Counted from the first letter of the stretch, positions 55,698 to 64,000 are shown. The stretch: 64,000 bases of DNA from JAWCQZ01 sp038869515 [NCBI: Halobacteria archaeon] (GCA_038869515.1 JAWCQZ010000001.1:277079-341078), one strand, 5' to 3'. Notes: a model not told the origin generated them from the letters alone. Numbers and translations: made by a program.

Positions 55698-56249
55698 ATG
55701 GCGAGCCCGCCTCCGCCGGCCGCCCGAAGGGCGACGATTCTCTCCCGCGACGACCGGGGGAGTTCCCAGGTCCTGGAGGGCTTCGCGGCGGGCTCCCTCG
55801 TCATCCTCGCCCTCCTCACCGTGGCCCAGACCAAGTCGGTCCTCGTCCCCCTCTCGGAGCAGACCCTCGACGTGAACCTCGAACTCGCGGGCAAGGACGC
55901 CCTCTACGCCATCGGGGACTCCCGGCTCGCCGCCCTGGTGGGCGAAATCAACACCTCCTATGCGGTCCCGTCCAACTTGAGCGCCGAGGTGGCGAACCTC
56001 CTCCCCGCCCGCGCCCGGGCGAACTACTACCTGGGGTTCGTGAACAACTCCACGGGGCTGGTCCACTACCGGAGCCTCTCCCCCTACGTCCGGCCCCCCG
56101 AAAACGGGGTCACCGTCCGCCACTATCTCGTCCTCTACAACGACCAACTGGCCAGCACCTCGCCCCTCAAGGTCAACCTGAGCAACGAGTCCTCGGGCTC
56201 CACCCTGCCCCGCGCGGCCCTCCTGGGCCTGGAGCTCTGGTGGCTGTGA
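55698..56249 (+). CDS. Pilin-like surface protein, cassette 2 gene B
   Basis: 183 residues. DDRGSSQVLEGFAAGSLVIL (residues 18-37) mirrors the GQLHTLEGF start of cassette 1 gene B, with the same L-E-G-F core. One hydrophobic helix then an extracellular domain. ATG follows the gene A stop directly (TAGATG). Confidence 0.72.
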   Translation: MASPPPPAARRATILSRDDRGSSQVLEGFAAGSLVILALLTVAQTKSVLVPLSEQTLDVNLELAGKDALYAIGDSRLAALVGEINTSYAVPSNLSAEVANLLPARARANYYLGFVNNSTGLVHYRSLSPYVRPPENGVTVRHYLVLYNDQLASTSPLKVNLSNESSGSTLPRAALLGLELWWL

Positions 56250-56668
56250 ACGGTCCCCTTCCCCGGGACGACAGGGCGCAGATGCTGATCCTCATGGGTT
56301 TGGGCGTCACCCTCGGCCTCGTCGCCGCGGCGGTCTTCCTGAACGAGATCGCCCTGACCGGCTTCCTGACGACCCAGTCGGAACTCACCTTCCCCAAGAG
56401 CGCCATACGGGACTTCCGCCTCCAGGCGGTTGCGGCGGTCAAGTCGGCGGCTCAGCGAAGCGCCCACGACCCGGCCACATTCACATCCGTCATGTCCAAC
56501 GCGAGCACCGAACTGGGAAAACTGGCCGCCCTCCAGGGAGCCTACCTGGAGATTCGGACCAACCCGGTCGTCTTCGAGGGCCAGACCACCTTCTCGAGCG
56601 TGTCCCTCACCGTCATCTACGACGACGCCGGCGTCCTCTACGAGTCCACGGAGGCGGTGGCCGCATGA
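56246..56668 (+). CDS. Pilin-like surface protein, cassette 2 gene C
   Basis: 140 residues from a GTG that overlaps the gene B stop (GTGA); an in-frame GTG two codons earlier is also possible. DDRAQMLILMGLGVTLGLVA (residues 9-28) matches the A-Q-L-I-I-V-T-G-F start of cassette 1 gene C. It is a compact version, without the long sequon-rich domain of its counterpart. Confidence 0.72.
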   Translation: MNGPLPRDDRAQMLILMGLGVTLGLVAAAVFLNEIALTGFLTTQSELTFPKSAIRDFRLQAVAAVKSAAQRSAHDPATFTSVMSNASTELGKLAALQGAYLEIRTNPVVFEGQTTFSSVSLTVIYDDAGVLYESTEAVAA

Positions 56669-59415
56669 GCGGCTTTCGGGCGGACGACCGGGCCGTCTCC
56701 TCGGTGATGGGCTACATCATGGTCATGGGAATCCTGGGGACCTTCGCCACCGTGGCGATGCTGGGGAGCGGGGGCGCCCTCCATCCCGGGATCCCCGCCA
56801 TGCAGAGCGAGTTCGAGGACGTGGCGAACTATGTGGCGGCCCAGGTGATGGACACCTATATCGTCTCCCCGCCGAGCAAGGGGACGCTGAACTCGACGCT
56901 TAAGATCCCCTTCACCATCGGCAACCAGCACTTCTCCGTGAACTTCGCGGATGCGGGGGACGACCGCGAAATCCGCGTCACGAACCTCGGGGAGTCGGTG
57001 GACGCCCGGGTGACGCTGTCCGGAGTCGTGCGCAGCGTCCCGGTCTCCGGCTCCATCTCCAGTTCCACCGGCGGAGGGAAGGTCTCCTTTTCCATCTCCA
57101 AAACCACGCCTCCCGTGGCTGTGGCCCGGGTCTACCCCCAGAGTGTCAAGGTCGGGAAGAACGTCACCTTCGACGGGACCCTCTCCACGGGGGAGGCGCC
57201 CCTCACCTTCCGGTGGACCTTCGGGGACGGGACCAACTCCTCCCTCGCCAAGCCCGTGAGGAGCTACTCGGTCGCCGGCAACTACACCGTGAACCTGACG
57301 GTCACCGATTCCAGCGGAGCCCAGGCGAGCGACACGGCCACGGTCCAGGTGACGAACGTCGCTCCGAGCCCCTGCCTCGAGTATGACAAGGCGGTGACCC
57401 CGGCCAACATCACCCCCGGGGGGACCGCCACCATCACCCTCTCCCTCTTCGGGTGCGGCGAGTCCACCCAGGAGCGGAAGGCCGACGTGGCCCTGGTTCT
57501 CGACACCTCGGGGAGCATGGATCCGGCAGACGTGGGGGACGACGGGTACACCAACATCAACACGACCCTCGGGACCGTGGCCCCGGCGAAGTTCACCCAC
57601 ACCTTCGCGGTGGCTTCGGGAGTGAGCAATCTTGAGGTCACGGCCCGGCACGACGGCGCCGCCACCTGCGGCGCGGGATTGTCGTGCGACATCGAGTTGT
57701 GGGTCGAGGACCCCTCGGGGACCGCAACCCGGGCCCAGACCACCGGGACCACATCGGAGACATTCACCCTCGCCAACCCCGCCGCCGGGAACTACACGGC
57801 CCACGTGGTCGGCAACTTCCCCGTCGGCTCCCAGGCGGTCCGGGTTTTCGTCAATACCACCGCCTTGACCCTCGCCCAGACCATCTCCGACAGCGTGTCC
57901 GCCGGGGGGGTGGACACCCACTCCTACAACCTGGGCGGCTCCCCGGCCTCCTTCCGCATCGAGGTCGCCAACGTGGGGGGGACCAGCGACCTCGACGGCT
58001 GCCAGAACCGGACCGGGGGCCTCACCTGGGGCTCCTCCTGCACTTCCTCGGGCAGCGGCTGGACCCACTTCCCCAACAGCCTCTCCCCCAACGGGGAGTA
58101 TGTGGAGGTCTCCTCCCCGGCCACCGGGTGGTGGGGGGTGAGGGTCCGCGGGGACTTCTCCAGCGGCAGCCAGAACTACGACCTCAAGTTCTACACGGGC
58201 TCGACCTCCTCCACCTCCGTCACAGGGACCATCATCGCCAACACGACCGCCGTTTTGAACCGGAACTACACCTCGGTCCAGGAGAACCTCACGAGCCTCT
58301 CCTACTTCCGGGTCGAGGCCCTCGCCGTCAACGGGAGCAAGGCCCTGGTCCTCTGGACCTACGATGCCGGCGCGGGGACCTGGAGCAGCGACTCCACCAG
58401 CCCCTACCGGTTCACGAAGACCTCGGCCAGCGGGGACTACCGGGCCTACGTGGTGGCCGACTTCGCCACGGGGACCCAGAACGCCACCCTCGCCGGCCAG
58501 GAGGCGAAGATTGACGCCGCGAAGATTGCGAGCCACATCTTCATCGGCCTCCTCAACAACTCCACCGACAAGTCCGGCCTCGTCCAGTTCCCCGACTCCC
58601 AGAACGTGAACGCCAGCACCATCAGCGACTCCTGCGACGCCGTGAACCGGACCCTCCTCAGCAGCGACCACTCCACGACCCGGGCGACCATCCTGGCTCT
58701 CTCCGCCGAGTTTGCCACTCCGTCCGGCTACGCACTCCGCGTCGGTCAGCGGCAACTGACCGCCCTCAGCAAGTTTTACCAAGGGAACGCGTCGGAGAAG
58801 AACAACACCAGCGCGGTCATCGTCTTCGTCTCCGACGGCGAGCCCACCCGGGGCTTGCCCACCGCCTGCAGCAGTTCCGGGTCCACCCCGGTGGCGCACG
58901 GCCTCCAGGAGGCCACCGCGGCCAAGAGCAACGGCACCGTCATTTTCACCATCGCCTTCGGGACCGACGCCAACGTAAGCTTCATGCGGGACGTCGCCTC
59001 GGAGCCCTCCTACGCCTTCGTGGCGGCGTCGGCGGAGAACCTGAAGAACATCTACGAGACCATCGCCCGGACCCTGAAGGAGATCGCCGCTTACGACGTC
59101 ACGGTCCAGGACACCCTGCCCGCGGGAGTCACGCCCGTCAATTCGACCCTTCCCTCCAATACTACGTTCATCTCCAACGCCAACGGGACCACGACCCTCA
59201 AGTGGACCTACAGCAACGTCAAGATCAATGAACTCAAGTCCATCCAGTTCCAGGTCACCGTGACCAACTCCTCCCTCTCCACCATGAACGACTACGCCAA
59301 CTCCTGGGTCTCCTGGGACGTCTGGCCCCAGGGCGGGGGCTACTCGACCTCCAACTTCCCCCAGACCAGCGTCACCATCACCACCCTCTCCGGCGGGGGG
59401 GTGACCGTGGGATGA
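56665..59415 (+). CDS. Large pilin-like adhesin, cassette 2 gene D: PKD plus interrupted VWA domain
   Basis: 916 residues. Residues 7-32 are the pilin-like start (DDRAVSSVMGYIMVMGILGT). A PKD domain (151-232) contains WTFGDGT. A VWA domain opens at 275 with the metal-site motif DTSGS (280-284), but is interrupted by about 330 residues holding three repeats, each ending G-x-Y/W-x3-V-x-G/A-N/D-F-x2-G-S/T-Q (near 375-390, 488-503 and 590-605). The VWA resumes near 613 with SDGEP at 723-727. A DUF11-like beta domain closes the protein (810-905). Likely a surface adhesin, ATGA-coupled to genes C and E. Confidence 0.8.
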   Translation: MSGFRADDRAVSSVMGYIMVMGILGTFATVAMLGSGGALHPGIPAMQSEFEDVANYVAAQVMDTYIVSPPSKGTLNSTLKIPFTIGNQHFSVNFADAGDDREIRVTNLGESVDARVTLSGVVRSVPVSGSISSSTGGGKVSFSISKTTPPVAVARVYPQSVKVGKNVTFDGTLSTGEAPLTFRWTFGDGTNSSLAKPVRSYSVAGNYTVNLTVTDSSGAQASDTATVQVTNVAPSPCLEYDKAVTPANITPGGTATITLSLFGCGESTQERKADVALVLDTSGSMDPADVGDDGYTNINTTLGTVAPAKFTHTFAVASGVSNLEVTARHDGAATCGAGLSCDIELWVEDPSGTATRAQTTGTTSETFTLANPAAGNYTAHVVGNFPVGSQAVRVFVNTTALTLAQTISDSVSAGGVDTHSYNLGGSPASFRIEVANVGGTSDLDGCQNRTGGLTWGSSCTSSGSGWTHFPNSLSPNGEYVEVSSPATGWWGVRVRGDFSSGSQNYDLKFYTGSTSSTSVTGTIIANTTAVLNRNYTSVQENLTSLSYFRVEALAVNGSKALVLWTYDAGAGTWSSDSTSPYRFTKTSASGDYRAYVVADFATGTQNATLAGQEAKIDAAKIASHIFIGLLNNSTDKSGLVQFPDSQNVNASTISDSCDAVNRTLLSSDHSTTRATILALSAEFATPSGYALRVGQRQLTALSKFYQGNASEKNNTSAVIVFVSDGEPTRGLPTACSSSGSTPVAHGLQEATAAKSNGTVIFTIAFGTDANVSFMRDVASEPSYAFVAASAENLKNIYETIARTLKEIAAYDVTVQDTLPAGVTPVNSTLPSNTTFISNANGTTTLKWTYSNVKINELKSIQFQVTVTNSSLSTMNDYANSWVSWDVWPQGGGYSTSNFPQTSVTITTLSGGGVTVG

Positions 59416-60215
59416 CGCGCGCTCGGGATTCCCTGGAGGCCGACGATGCGGGCGTGTCGGAAGTGGTGGGGCAACTGCTCATTTTCACCATGGTCATCAT
59501 CTCCGTGAGCGTCGTCTACTCCGCCGGCCTCCCTATCCTCAGCGGCTCCCAGGATGCCATCCAGTTCGAGGCCACCCGCCAGGGGTTCCTCGTCCTCCAG
59601 TCCGACGTGAACAAGGCCCTCTACGACCAGTCGCCGGTGAAGACGACCCTCCTCCAGATGGGGGGCGGGTCCCTGAGCCTCGGCACCGGCGGAACCCTCG
59701 GCGTCCTCGCCATCAACGCCTCCGGGGGGGCGGTCTACTCCACCTCCCTGAACCTGACCCACGTCGAATATCTCCAGGGGGACCGGCGCATCGCGTTCTC
59801 CAACGGGGGCGTCCTCGAGATGCATCCGGACGGCGGCGTCGTCCGGTCCCCTCCGAAACTGTTCGTCTACGAGGACGTGAAGAACGGCGAGGTGGTCCTG
59901 GCCGCCTCCCTGAGCCGCCTCCGGAACGCCACCAACACCACCACCGGGGTGAGCGGGAAGGGGGCCGTCCGGGTCCAGGCCGCCTACAACTCCACCAACG
60001 TCACCCTCTTCGAGAGCGGGAGCGGCCGGGTCCACCTGAACTTCAGCGCCCCGGTCTACTACCCCGCCTGGAGGAACTTCTTCAACGACATGCAGCGGAA
60101 GTTGAACAACACGGCCGCCGTGGTCATCGCGGGCGTGGACGAGGAGATCAACGTCACGGTCTACTACGACAAGTTGCAACTCACCGAGCACGTGGTGGAC
60201 CTGCGGCTCTCCTGA
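59412..60215 (+). CDS. Pilin-like surface protein, cassette 2 gene E
   Basis: 267 residues. DDAGVSEVVGQLLIFTMVII (residues 11-30) parallels cassette 1 gene E. The conserved RRIAFSNGGVLEMHPDGG block near residue 120 is shared with the two cassette 1 paralogues. ATGA overlap with the adhesin gene. It ends the second cassette. Confidence 0.75.
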   Translation: MTRARDSLEADDAGVSEVVGQLLIFTMVIISVSVVYSAGLPILSGSQDAIQFEATRQGFLVLQSDVNKALYDQSPVKTTLLQMGGGSLSLGTGGTLGVLAINASGGAVYSTSLNLTHVEYLQGDRRIAFSNGGVLEMHPDGGVVRSPPKLFVYEDVKNGEVVLAASLSRLRNATNTTTGVSGKGAVRVQAAYNSTNVTLFESGSGRVHLNFSAPVYYPAWRNFFNDMQRKLNNTAAVVIAGVDEEINVTVYYDKLQLTEHVVDLRLS

Positions 60216-60220
60216 CCGCA

Positions 60221-60427
60221 TCAGAGCGGGAACTTGGGGAGGACCGCCTTCACCGCGCACCACCCCTTCACACCCTCGAAGAGGGAGAACGCCCCGCCTC
60301 CGACGAGGAGGCCGGCGGCGAGGAACCGGGCGTCCACGGCGGCGGCGACTCCGAGGCCGACCAGGAGGGCGCCGAGGCCGAGTCTCAATCCGCGGCGAGG
60401 CGTGTCGATGTTGCAGGCGAGGGGCAT
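60221..60427 (-). CDS. DUF2892-type small membrane protein
   Basis: 68 residues with two hydrophobic segments. NIDTPRRGLRLGLGALLVG and the C-terminal GGGAFSLFEGVKGWCAVKA fit the DUF2892 (YgaP membrane part) family, including the conserved Cys. It is convergent with cassette 2 and has its own TATA-like ATTTAAG at 60451-60457, 27 bases upstream. Confidence 0.7.
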   Translation of the reverse strand: MPLACNIDTPRRGLRLGLGALLVGLGVAAAVDARFLAAGLLVGGGAFSLFEGVKGWCAVKAVLPKFPL

Positions 60428-60461
60428 GGTGGAGTGTTCGGGCCGGGCTCCTTAAATCGCT

Positions 60462-62381
60462 TCATGGCCCCGCCAGCCCGCCGAAGGCCCCCCGCGCCAC
60501 CGCCAGCGTCGCGAGATAGACCCCGGCGACGAGGGCCCAGCGGGGGCCGAGGGCGTGGGCGAAGATCTCGCGGGAGGAGCCCTCCTCGACCGCCCCCTCG
60601 AAGCGGACCAGGAGGGCGGCGAGGGCGAAGAGGTAGAGCCCCGCGGCGGGGGCGAGGAAGTCGAAGGTCAGCGGGCTCGCGGCCAGGGCGGGCGGCCCCT
60701 CCTCCAGGAGGCCGGCCGCGGTCGAGGCCCGGACCAGGATGGAGCCGACCGTGTCGGAGAGGGCCACGGTGACCCCGCCGATGAGGGGGGCGAAGACGCC
60801 GCTGGTGGTCCGCATGGTGGAGGTCACCTCGGCGAGCGCCCGACGCATCCGCTCCTCCACGCCCCCCAGTTCGCGGAGGTGGTCGGCCAGCCGGGTGATG
60901 GCCGCGCCCGCAGCCTCGGGGCTCTTCCCGACGCAAACCGCGAAGAGGCGGAAGAGAGCCTTGACCCGGGCCGAGGGGACGCGGCCCAGGGCCCCCGCGG
61001 GGCCGAGGAGGGCGCCCTCGAGGCCGGTCCTGGAGGCGAGGAGCCGGCCGGAGGCGTCGCCGAGAGCTGCCGCCAGCTCCCCGCCCTCCAGGGTCCGGGA
61101 GGCGAACTGCAGCGCCTCCTCGGGGGGCCGCCCCTCCCCGATGCGGCGGCCGAGGAGCAGCAGCGCGTCGGGCAGTTCGCCCTCCATCCCGCGTATCCGC
61201 TCCCGGAGCCTCCGGCGGGGCAGGGCCCACCGGACCGAGAAGAGGAGAGCCCCCGCGGCCACGCCCGGGAGCAGGGCGGCCGACGGAGGGAGGCCCGCCG
61301 CGGGGAGGAGCAGGAGCGCCGTCGCCCCGCCCGCCGCCCCCGCGAACGCCCCCTCGGCGAGGGAGCGGCGGGCCCCGGGCGCGCTCCGCAGGTCGGGGTG
61401 GTCTTCCGGGAGCGGCGCGGGGGCGTGGGCGAAGGGGCGCATCCGGAGCGTCCGCTCCGAGTAGAGGAGGGTGGCGAGGGGGAAGAGGACCAGGTAGAGG
61501 AGCGCCACCTCGGCGGGGCCGGGGCGGAACCCCACGACCCCCGCCGCCGGGAGCATGGCCACCAGCGCGAGGGGGATCATCACGAAGACCGAGAAGAGAA
61601 TCATCGCCGGCTGGCGGAGCCTCTCCGCCATCTCCTCCATGAGCCCCCGGGTCCCGTCGAGGACCACCTCCAGGGCGCGGTTCAGGGCCATCACCCGCTG
61701 CGCCTCGTCCCCCTCGGCGGTGGAGGCGCGGAGGAGGTGGAGGGCGCGGCGGAACGACTCCGATTTCCGGCCGAAGCGGTCCCCGAGGGCGGCGAGCCCC
61801 TCCTCGACCGTGGAGTGGACCCGGAGCCCCACGTCCCAGAGGGCCTTCCGCAGCTCCCGGGCCAGGCTCCGGTCGGAGGACTCGGCCGCGAACCGGACGG
61901 CCGTCTCGAGGCTCGGGACCAGCCGGAGGGCCATGACCATGTAGGCGGTGATTTCGGGGACGTCGCCGAGGGAGCGGAGGGCCTGGAGCCGGGCGAGACG
62001 CTTGGGGTGGTCCGAGAGAAGGATCATGGCGGCGGCGGGGAGGAGGGCCGCGCCGAGGGCGAACGCCCACGCCCCCGGGAGGGCGAGCAGGGCGGAGATG
62101 GCGGCCGCCGCCAGGAGGGGGATGGCGAGGAGGAGGGCCGCCCCGTAAGCGGCCAGGAGAACCTCCCCGGGTTCCAGGGGAAGGGCGGTGAGCCGGAGCG
62201 CCTCCTTCAACTCCCCCGACGCCCGGGCCTCCGCCCTCCGGGCGAACTCCCGGTAGTCTCCGTAGAGCGGGGCGAGGCGGCCCCTGCAGAATCGGGCGAA
62301 AGCGACGTAGAGGGAGACCCCCGGCCCCCCCTCGCCCGTCAGCCCCTCTTCGAGGCGAACCCCTTGAACCAGCTCCGCCAT
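60462..62381 (-). CDS. tadC: TadC/GspF-like membrane platform protein of a type IV pilus-like system
   Basis: 639 residues with two T2SF (GspF) repeats, one around PEITAYMVMALRLVPSLETA and one around PDALLLLGRRIGEGRPPEEA, and about nine hydrophobic segments. Such proteins are the inner-membrane platform on which the ATPase drives pilin assembly. ATG at 62381 gives a 43-base overlap with the ATPase gene; a later start without overlap is possible, so the N-terminus is uncertain. Confidence 0.83.
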   Translation of the reverse strand: MAELVQGVRLEEGLTGEGGPGVSLYVAFARFCRGRLAPLYGDYREFARRAEARASGELKEALRLTALPLEPGEVLLAAYGAALLLAIPLLAAAAISALLALPGAWAFALGAALLPAAAMILLSDHPKRLARLQALRSLGDVPEITAYMVMALRLVPSLETAVRFAAESSDRSLARELRKALWDVGLRVHSTVEEGLAALGDRFGRKSESFRRALHLLRASTAEGDEAQRVMALNRALEVVLDGTRGLMEEMAERLRQPAMILFSVFVMIPLALVAMLPAAGVVGFRPGPAEVALLYLVLFPLATLLYSERTLRMRPFAHAPAPLPEDHPDLRSAPGARRSLAEGAFAGAAGGATALLLLPAAGLPPSAALLPGVAAGALLFSVRWALPRRRLRERIRGMEGELPDALLLLGRRIGEGRPPEEALQFASRTLEGGELAAALGDASGRLLASRTGLEGALLGPAGALGRVPSARVKALFRLFAVCVGKSPEAAGAAITRLADHLRELGGVEERMRRALAEVTSTMRTTSGVFAPLIGGVTVALSDTVGSILVRASTAAGLLEEGPPALAASPLTFDFLAPAAGLYLFALAALLVRFEGAVEEGSSREIFAHALGPRWALVAGVYLATLAVARGAFGGLAGP

Positions 62382-64000
62382 TCCTCCAGCACCTTCCCGT
62401 GGTCCACCCGGCCGCCGCTGCGGCACCCGTCCACCGCCTGCCAGAACCGGGTGTTGGAGGCCGCCACCGCCGGGGCTTCCAGGAGACCGGGCCGCCCCGC
62501 GCCCACCATCGCCTCCAGGATGGCGGTCCGGGTCCGGAGTCGGGCCAGGACCTCCTTGCGGTCCACCCCCCACTTGGCGGCCACCCGGCCCAGGAGGGGC
62601 GACCCCTCCAGCTCGGGGGCGGAGGCGGGCCCCCGGTCGTGGCGGTAGAGGTCGGCGAACAGGAGGTCGCCGGGCCGGCCCCGGACCACCTCGGCGACCT
62701 GGAGGAGTTTGCGCGACCGGGCCGAGCCGCCCCCGGCCCGGACCCGGGAGCAGACCGCGACCGCGTCGGTGATGAGGAAGGAGTCGTGGGGGACCCCGAG
62801 GGTCCGGACGATGCGGTCGTAGACCGCCTGGGCCGAGGCCCCGTGGATGGTCCCCAGGACCGCGTTCCCCGCGCTCCCCACCTGCATCGCCTCGTAGAGG
62901 GTCTTCACCTCGGGCCCGCGCACCTCCCCCATCACGAGGGCGGAGTTCCCGAGGCGCAGGGCGGCCCGGAGGGCGGTCTCGGGGGCTGCCTCGGCCGACG
63001 AGCCCCCGACGGCTCCCTGGGTCCGGAGCCCCTGGAGCTTCCAGCCGAGCCCCTGGAGAGTCTCGATCGGGATTTCGGGGGTGTCTTCGATGGTGAGGAT
63101 GCGGGTCCGCTGGGGAATCTCAAGGAGGAGCGCCGTGAGGAGCGAGGTCTTGCCGGCCCCCACGTCCCCCGCCACCAGCAGGGAGCACTGGCCGTCCACG
63201 AGCAGGCCCAGCAGGGCCGCGGCCTCGGCGGAGAGCATCCCCCGCGCCACCAGCATCGGGAGGGTCCAGGGCTCCCTCCGGTGGCGCCGGAAGGCGTAGG
63301 CGACGCCGTGGCCGCTGATGGGGGAGCCCACCGCCGAGATGCGGGTGTGGAACTCCTCCAGGGCGAGGTCGAGGACCGGCGTCGCCTCGGAGAAGGGCCT
63401 CCCGCTGAGGGAGCGGAACCTGGAGGCGAGGGCCTCGGCGTCCTCCTCGGAGAGGGTGATGTTGGTGGTCGCCTCCCCCTCCTCCAGGACCACCTGGAGC
63501 GGGTTCTTGGCCACCGGGGCGTTCGCGTAGATGTCCTGCACGTGGGGGTCCGACAGGAGGTCCTCGAGGACACCCAGCCCCGCGGTGTTCTTCACCAGGA
63601 GCTCGGCCAGCTCCTCCGCCTCGCCCGGGGCCAACTCCGCCCCCCCGCGGCGGGCCGCCTCCGACACCGCCCTCTCGGCGACCGATTTCAGCGCCCGCCG
63701 GAACCGGCGCGGGTCGGCCATGTCGGCGCTCCCGGGCCGGTGGTCGAGGAGGGCGGCGCGCGCCTCCTCGAGGAGGGCGAGGCGCTCCTCCCCGAGTTCC
63801 GCCTCCCGGGGCTGCAGGAGGTAGAACTCTTCGAGGCTGTCGGGCAGGCGGTAGATGGAGACCGGGGTTCGGCCCGCCTCGTACGCGCGGAGGAAGAGCG
63901 CCCCGGAGGGGGGCTCCAGGCCGATGCGGGAGGTGAGGAGCCGGGGTCGCGCCCCAGAGGGGGAGGGCAGTCCCGGGGATTCGGGAAGCCGGCTCCTCCA
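62339..64000 (-). CDS. tadA: TadA/VirB11-family secretion ATPase (5' end beyond window)
   Basis: 553 codons are visible, without a stop up to the window edge at 64000, so the gene continues. Walker A is GDVGAGKTSL, the Asp box is ILTIEDTPE, Walker B LVMGEVRGPE and the His box LGTIHGASA: the full set of the secretion ATPase superfamily. An internal ATG at 63721 is not the start, because the frame reads on through a typical N-terminal domain (SIYRLPDSLEEFYLLQP). It powers assembly or secretion together with the TadC-like gene, in the same operon. Confidence 0.9.
   Translation of the reverse strand, partial: WRSRLPESPGLPSPSGARPRLLTSRIGLEPPSGALFLRAYEAGRTPVSIYRLPDSLEEFYLLQPREAELGEERLALLEEARAALLDHRPGSADMADPRRFRRALKSVAERAVSEAARRGGAELAPGEAEELAELLVKNTAGLGVLEDLLSDPHVQDIYANAPVAKNPLQVVLEEGEATTNITLSEEDAEALASRFRSLSGRPFSEATPVLDLALEEFHTRISAVGSPISGHGVAYAFRRHRREPWTLPMLVARGMLSAEAAALLGLLVDGQCSLLVAGDVGAGKTSLLTALLLEIPQRTRILTIEDTPEIPIETLQGLGWKLQGLRTQGAVGGSSAEAAPETALRAALRLGNSALVMGEVRGPEVKTLYEAMQVGSAGNAVLGTIHGASAQAVYDRIVRTLGVPHDSFLITDAVAVCSRVRAGGGSARSRKLLQVAEVVRGRPGDLLFADLYRHDRGPASAPELEGSPLLGRVAAKWGVDRKEVLARLRTRTAILEAMVGAGRPGLLEAPAVAASNTRFWQAVDGCRSGGRVDHGKVLEEWRSWFKGFASKRG

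Noticed and set aside
60555-62648. 697-codon plus-strand frame opposite the TadC-like gene
   Set aside because: It is antisense shadow of a high-GC gene: Gly/Glu/Arg-rich, without any recognisable domain, while the minus frame has clear GspF repeats.
63721-63723. ATG at 63721 as the start of the secretion ATPase
   Set aside because: The frame is open to the window edge and encodes a typical N-terminal domain, so the start lies beyond base 64000.

Overview
The window is a single, very GC-rich, densely packed piece of an archaeal chromosome. The archaeal assignment rests on the information-processing genes: the clamp-loader small subunit, FEN1 and XPF-family nucleases, ribosomal proteins eS19, eL39, eS24, eS31, eL32 and eL19, Rpo7 and Spt4, the proteasome beta subunit, the termination nuclease aCPSF1/FttA, a GTP-dependent dephospho-CoA kinase, MptE and an archaeosortase. 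A split NuoJ and a Nuo/Fpo-type complex point to a euryarchaeal, probably Thermoplasmatota-like, lineage; that placement is inference. Many transcription units have a TATA-like box about 22-30 bases before the start codon, so leaderless mRNAs look common. No rRNA, tRNA, IS element or CRISPR array was found.

Layout. 1-4.1 kb: a glutamine amidotransferase fragment, two tandem paralogous lipoproteins, a GH51 arabinofuranosidase and a saccharopine-dehydrogenase-like enzyme. 4.2-11 kb (minus): FEN1 with a small membrane protein, a 94-aa helical-repeat protein, and the ileS-mptE-membrane protein-XPF operon. 11-14.8 kb (plus): RfcS, eS19, PDCD5-like protein, eL39 and a GTPBP1-like GTPase. 15-24.5 kb (minus): archaeosortase, hppA-rpo7-spt4-dephospho-CoA kinase, a DUF58 protein, aCPSF1-eS24-eS31, proteasome beta. 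24.6-32 kb: a KaiC-like ATPase, a RidA protein, a fused E1 alpha/beta 2-oxoacid dehydrogenase, fumarase, enoyl-CoA hydratase, iron alcohol dehydrogenase and an SCP2 protein. 32-38 kb (minus): a nuoJ1-J2-K-L-M-N operon, divergent from a ferredoxin. 38.6-45.4 kb: assorted enzymes, then eL32-eL19-uL18-uS5-uL30 and a PAC2 protein.

45.5-64 kb is the most distinctive region. It holds two copies of a five-gene cassette of secreted, pilin-like membrane-anchored proteins in the same order (called A-B-C-D-E here). Each gene has its own recognisable N-terminal hydrophobic motif. The first cassette (45.5-50.5 kb) is extended by a sixth protein with a ladder of N-S-A repeats. The second (54.7-60.2 kb) carries a 916-aa D protein with PKD and von Willebrand A domains, the VWA being interrupted by three repeated beta domains. 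Facing them on the other strand are a TadC-like membrane platform and a TadA/VirB11-family ATPase that runs off the window. The simplest reading is one archaeal type IV pilus-like assembly machine serving two duplicated sets of surface subunits. A PIN protein, an SCP2 protein, a hydrolase and a tail-anchored protein sit between the cassettes.
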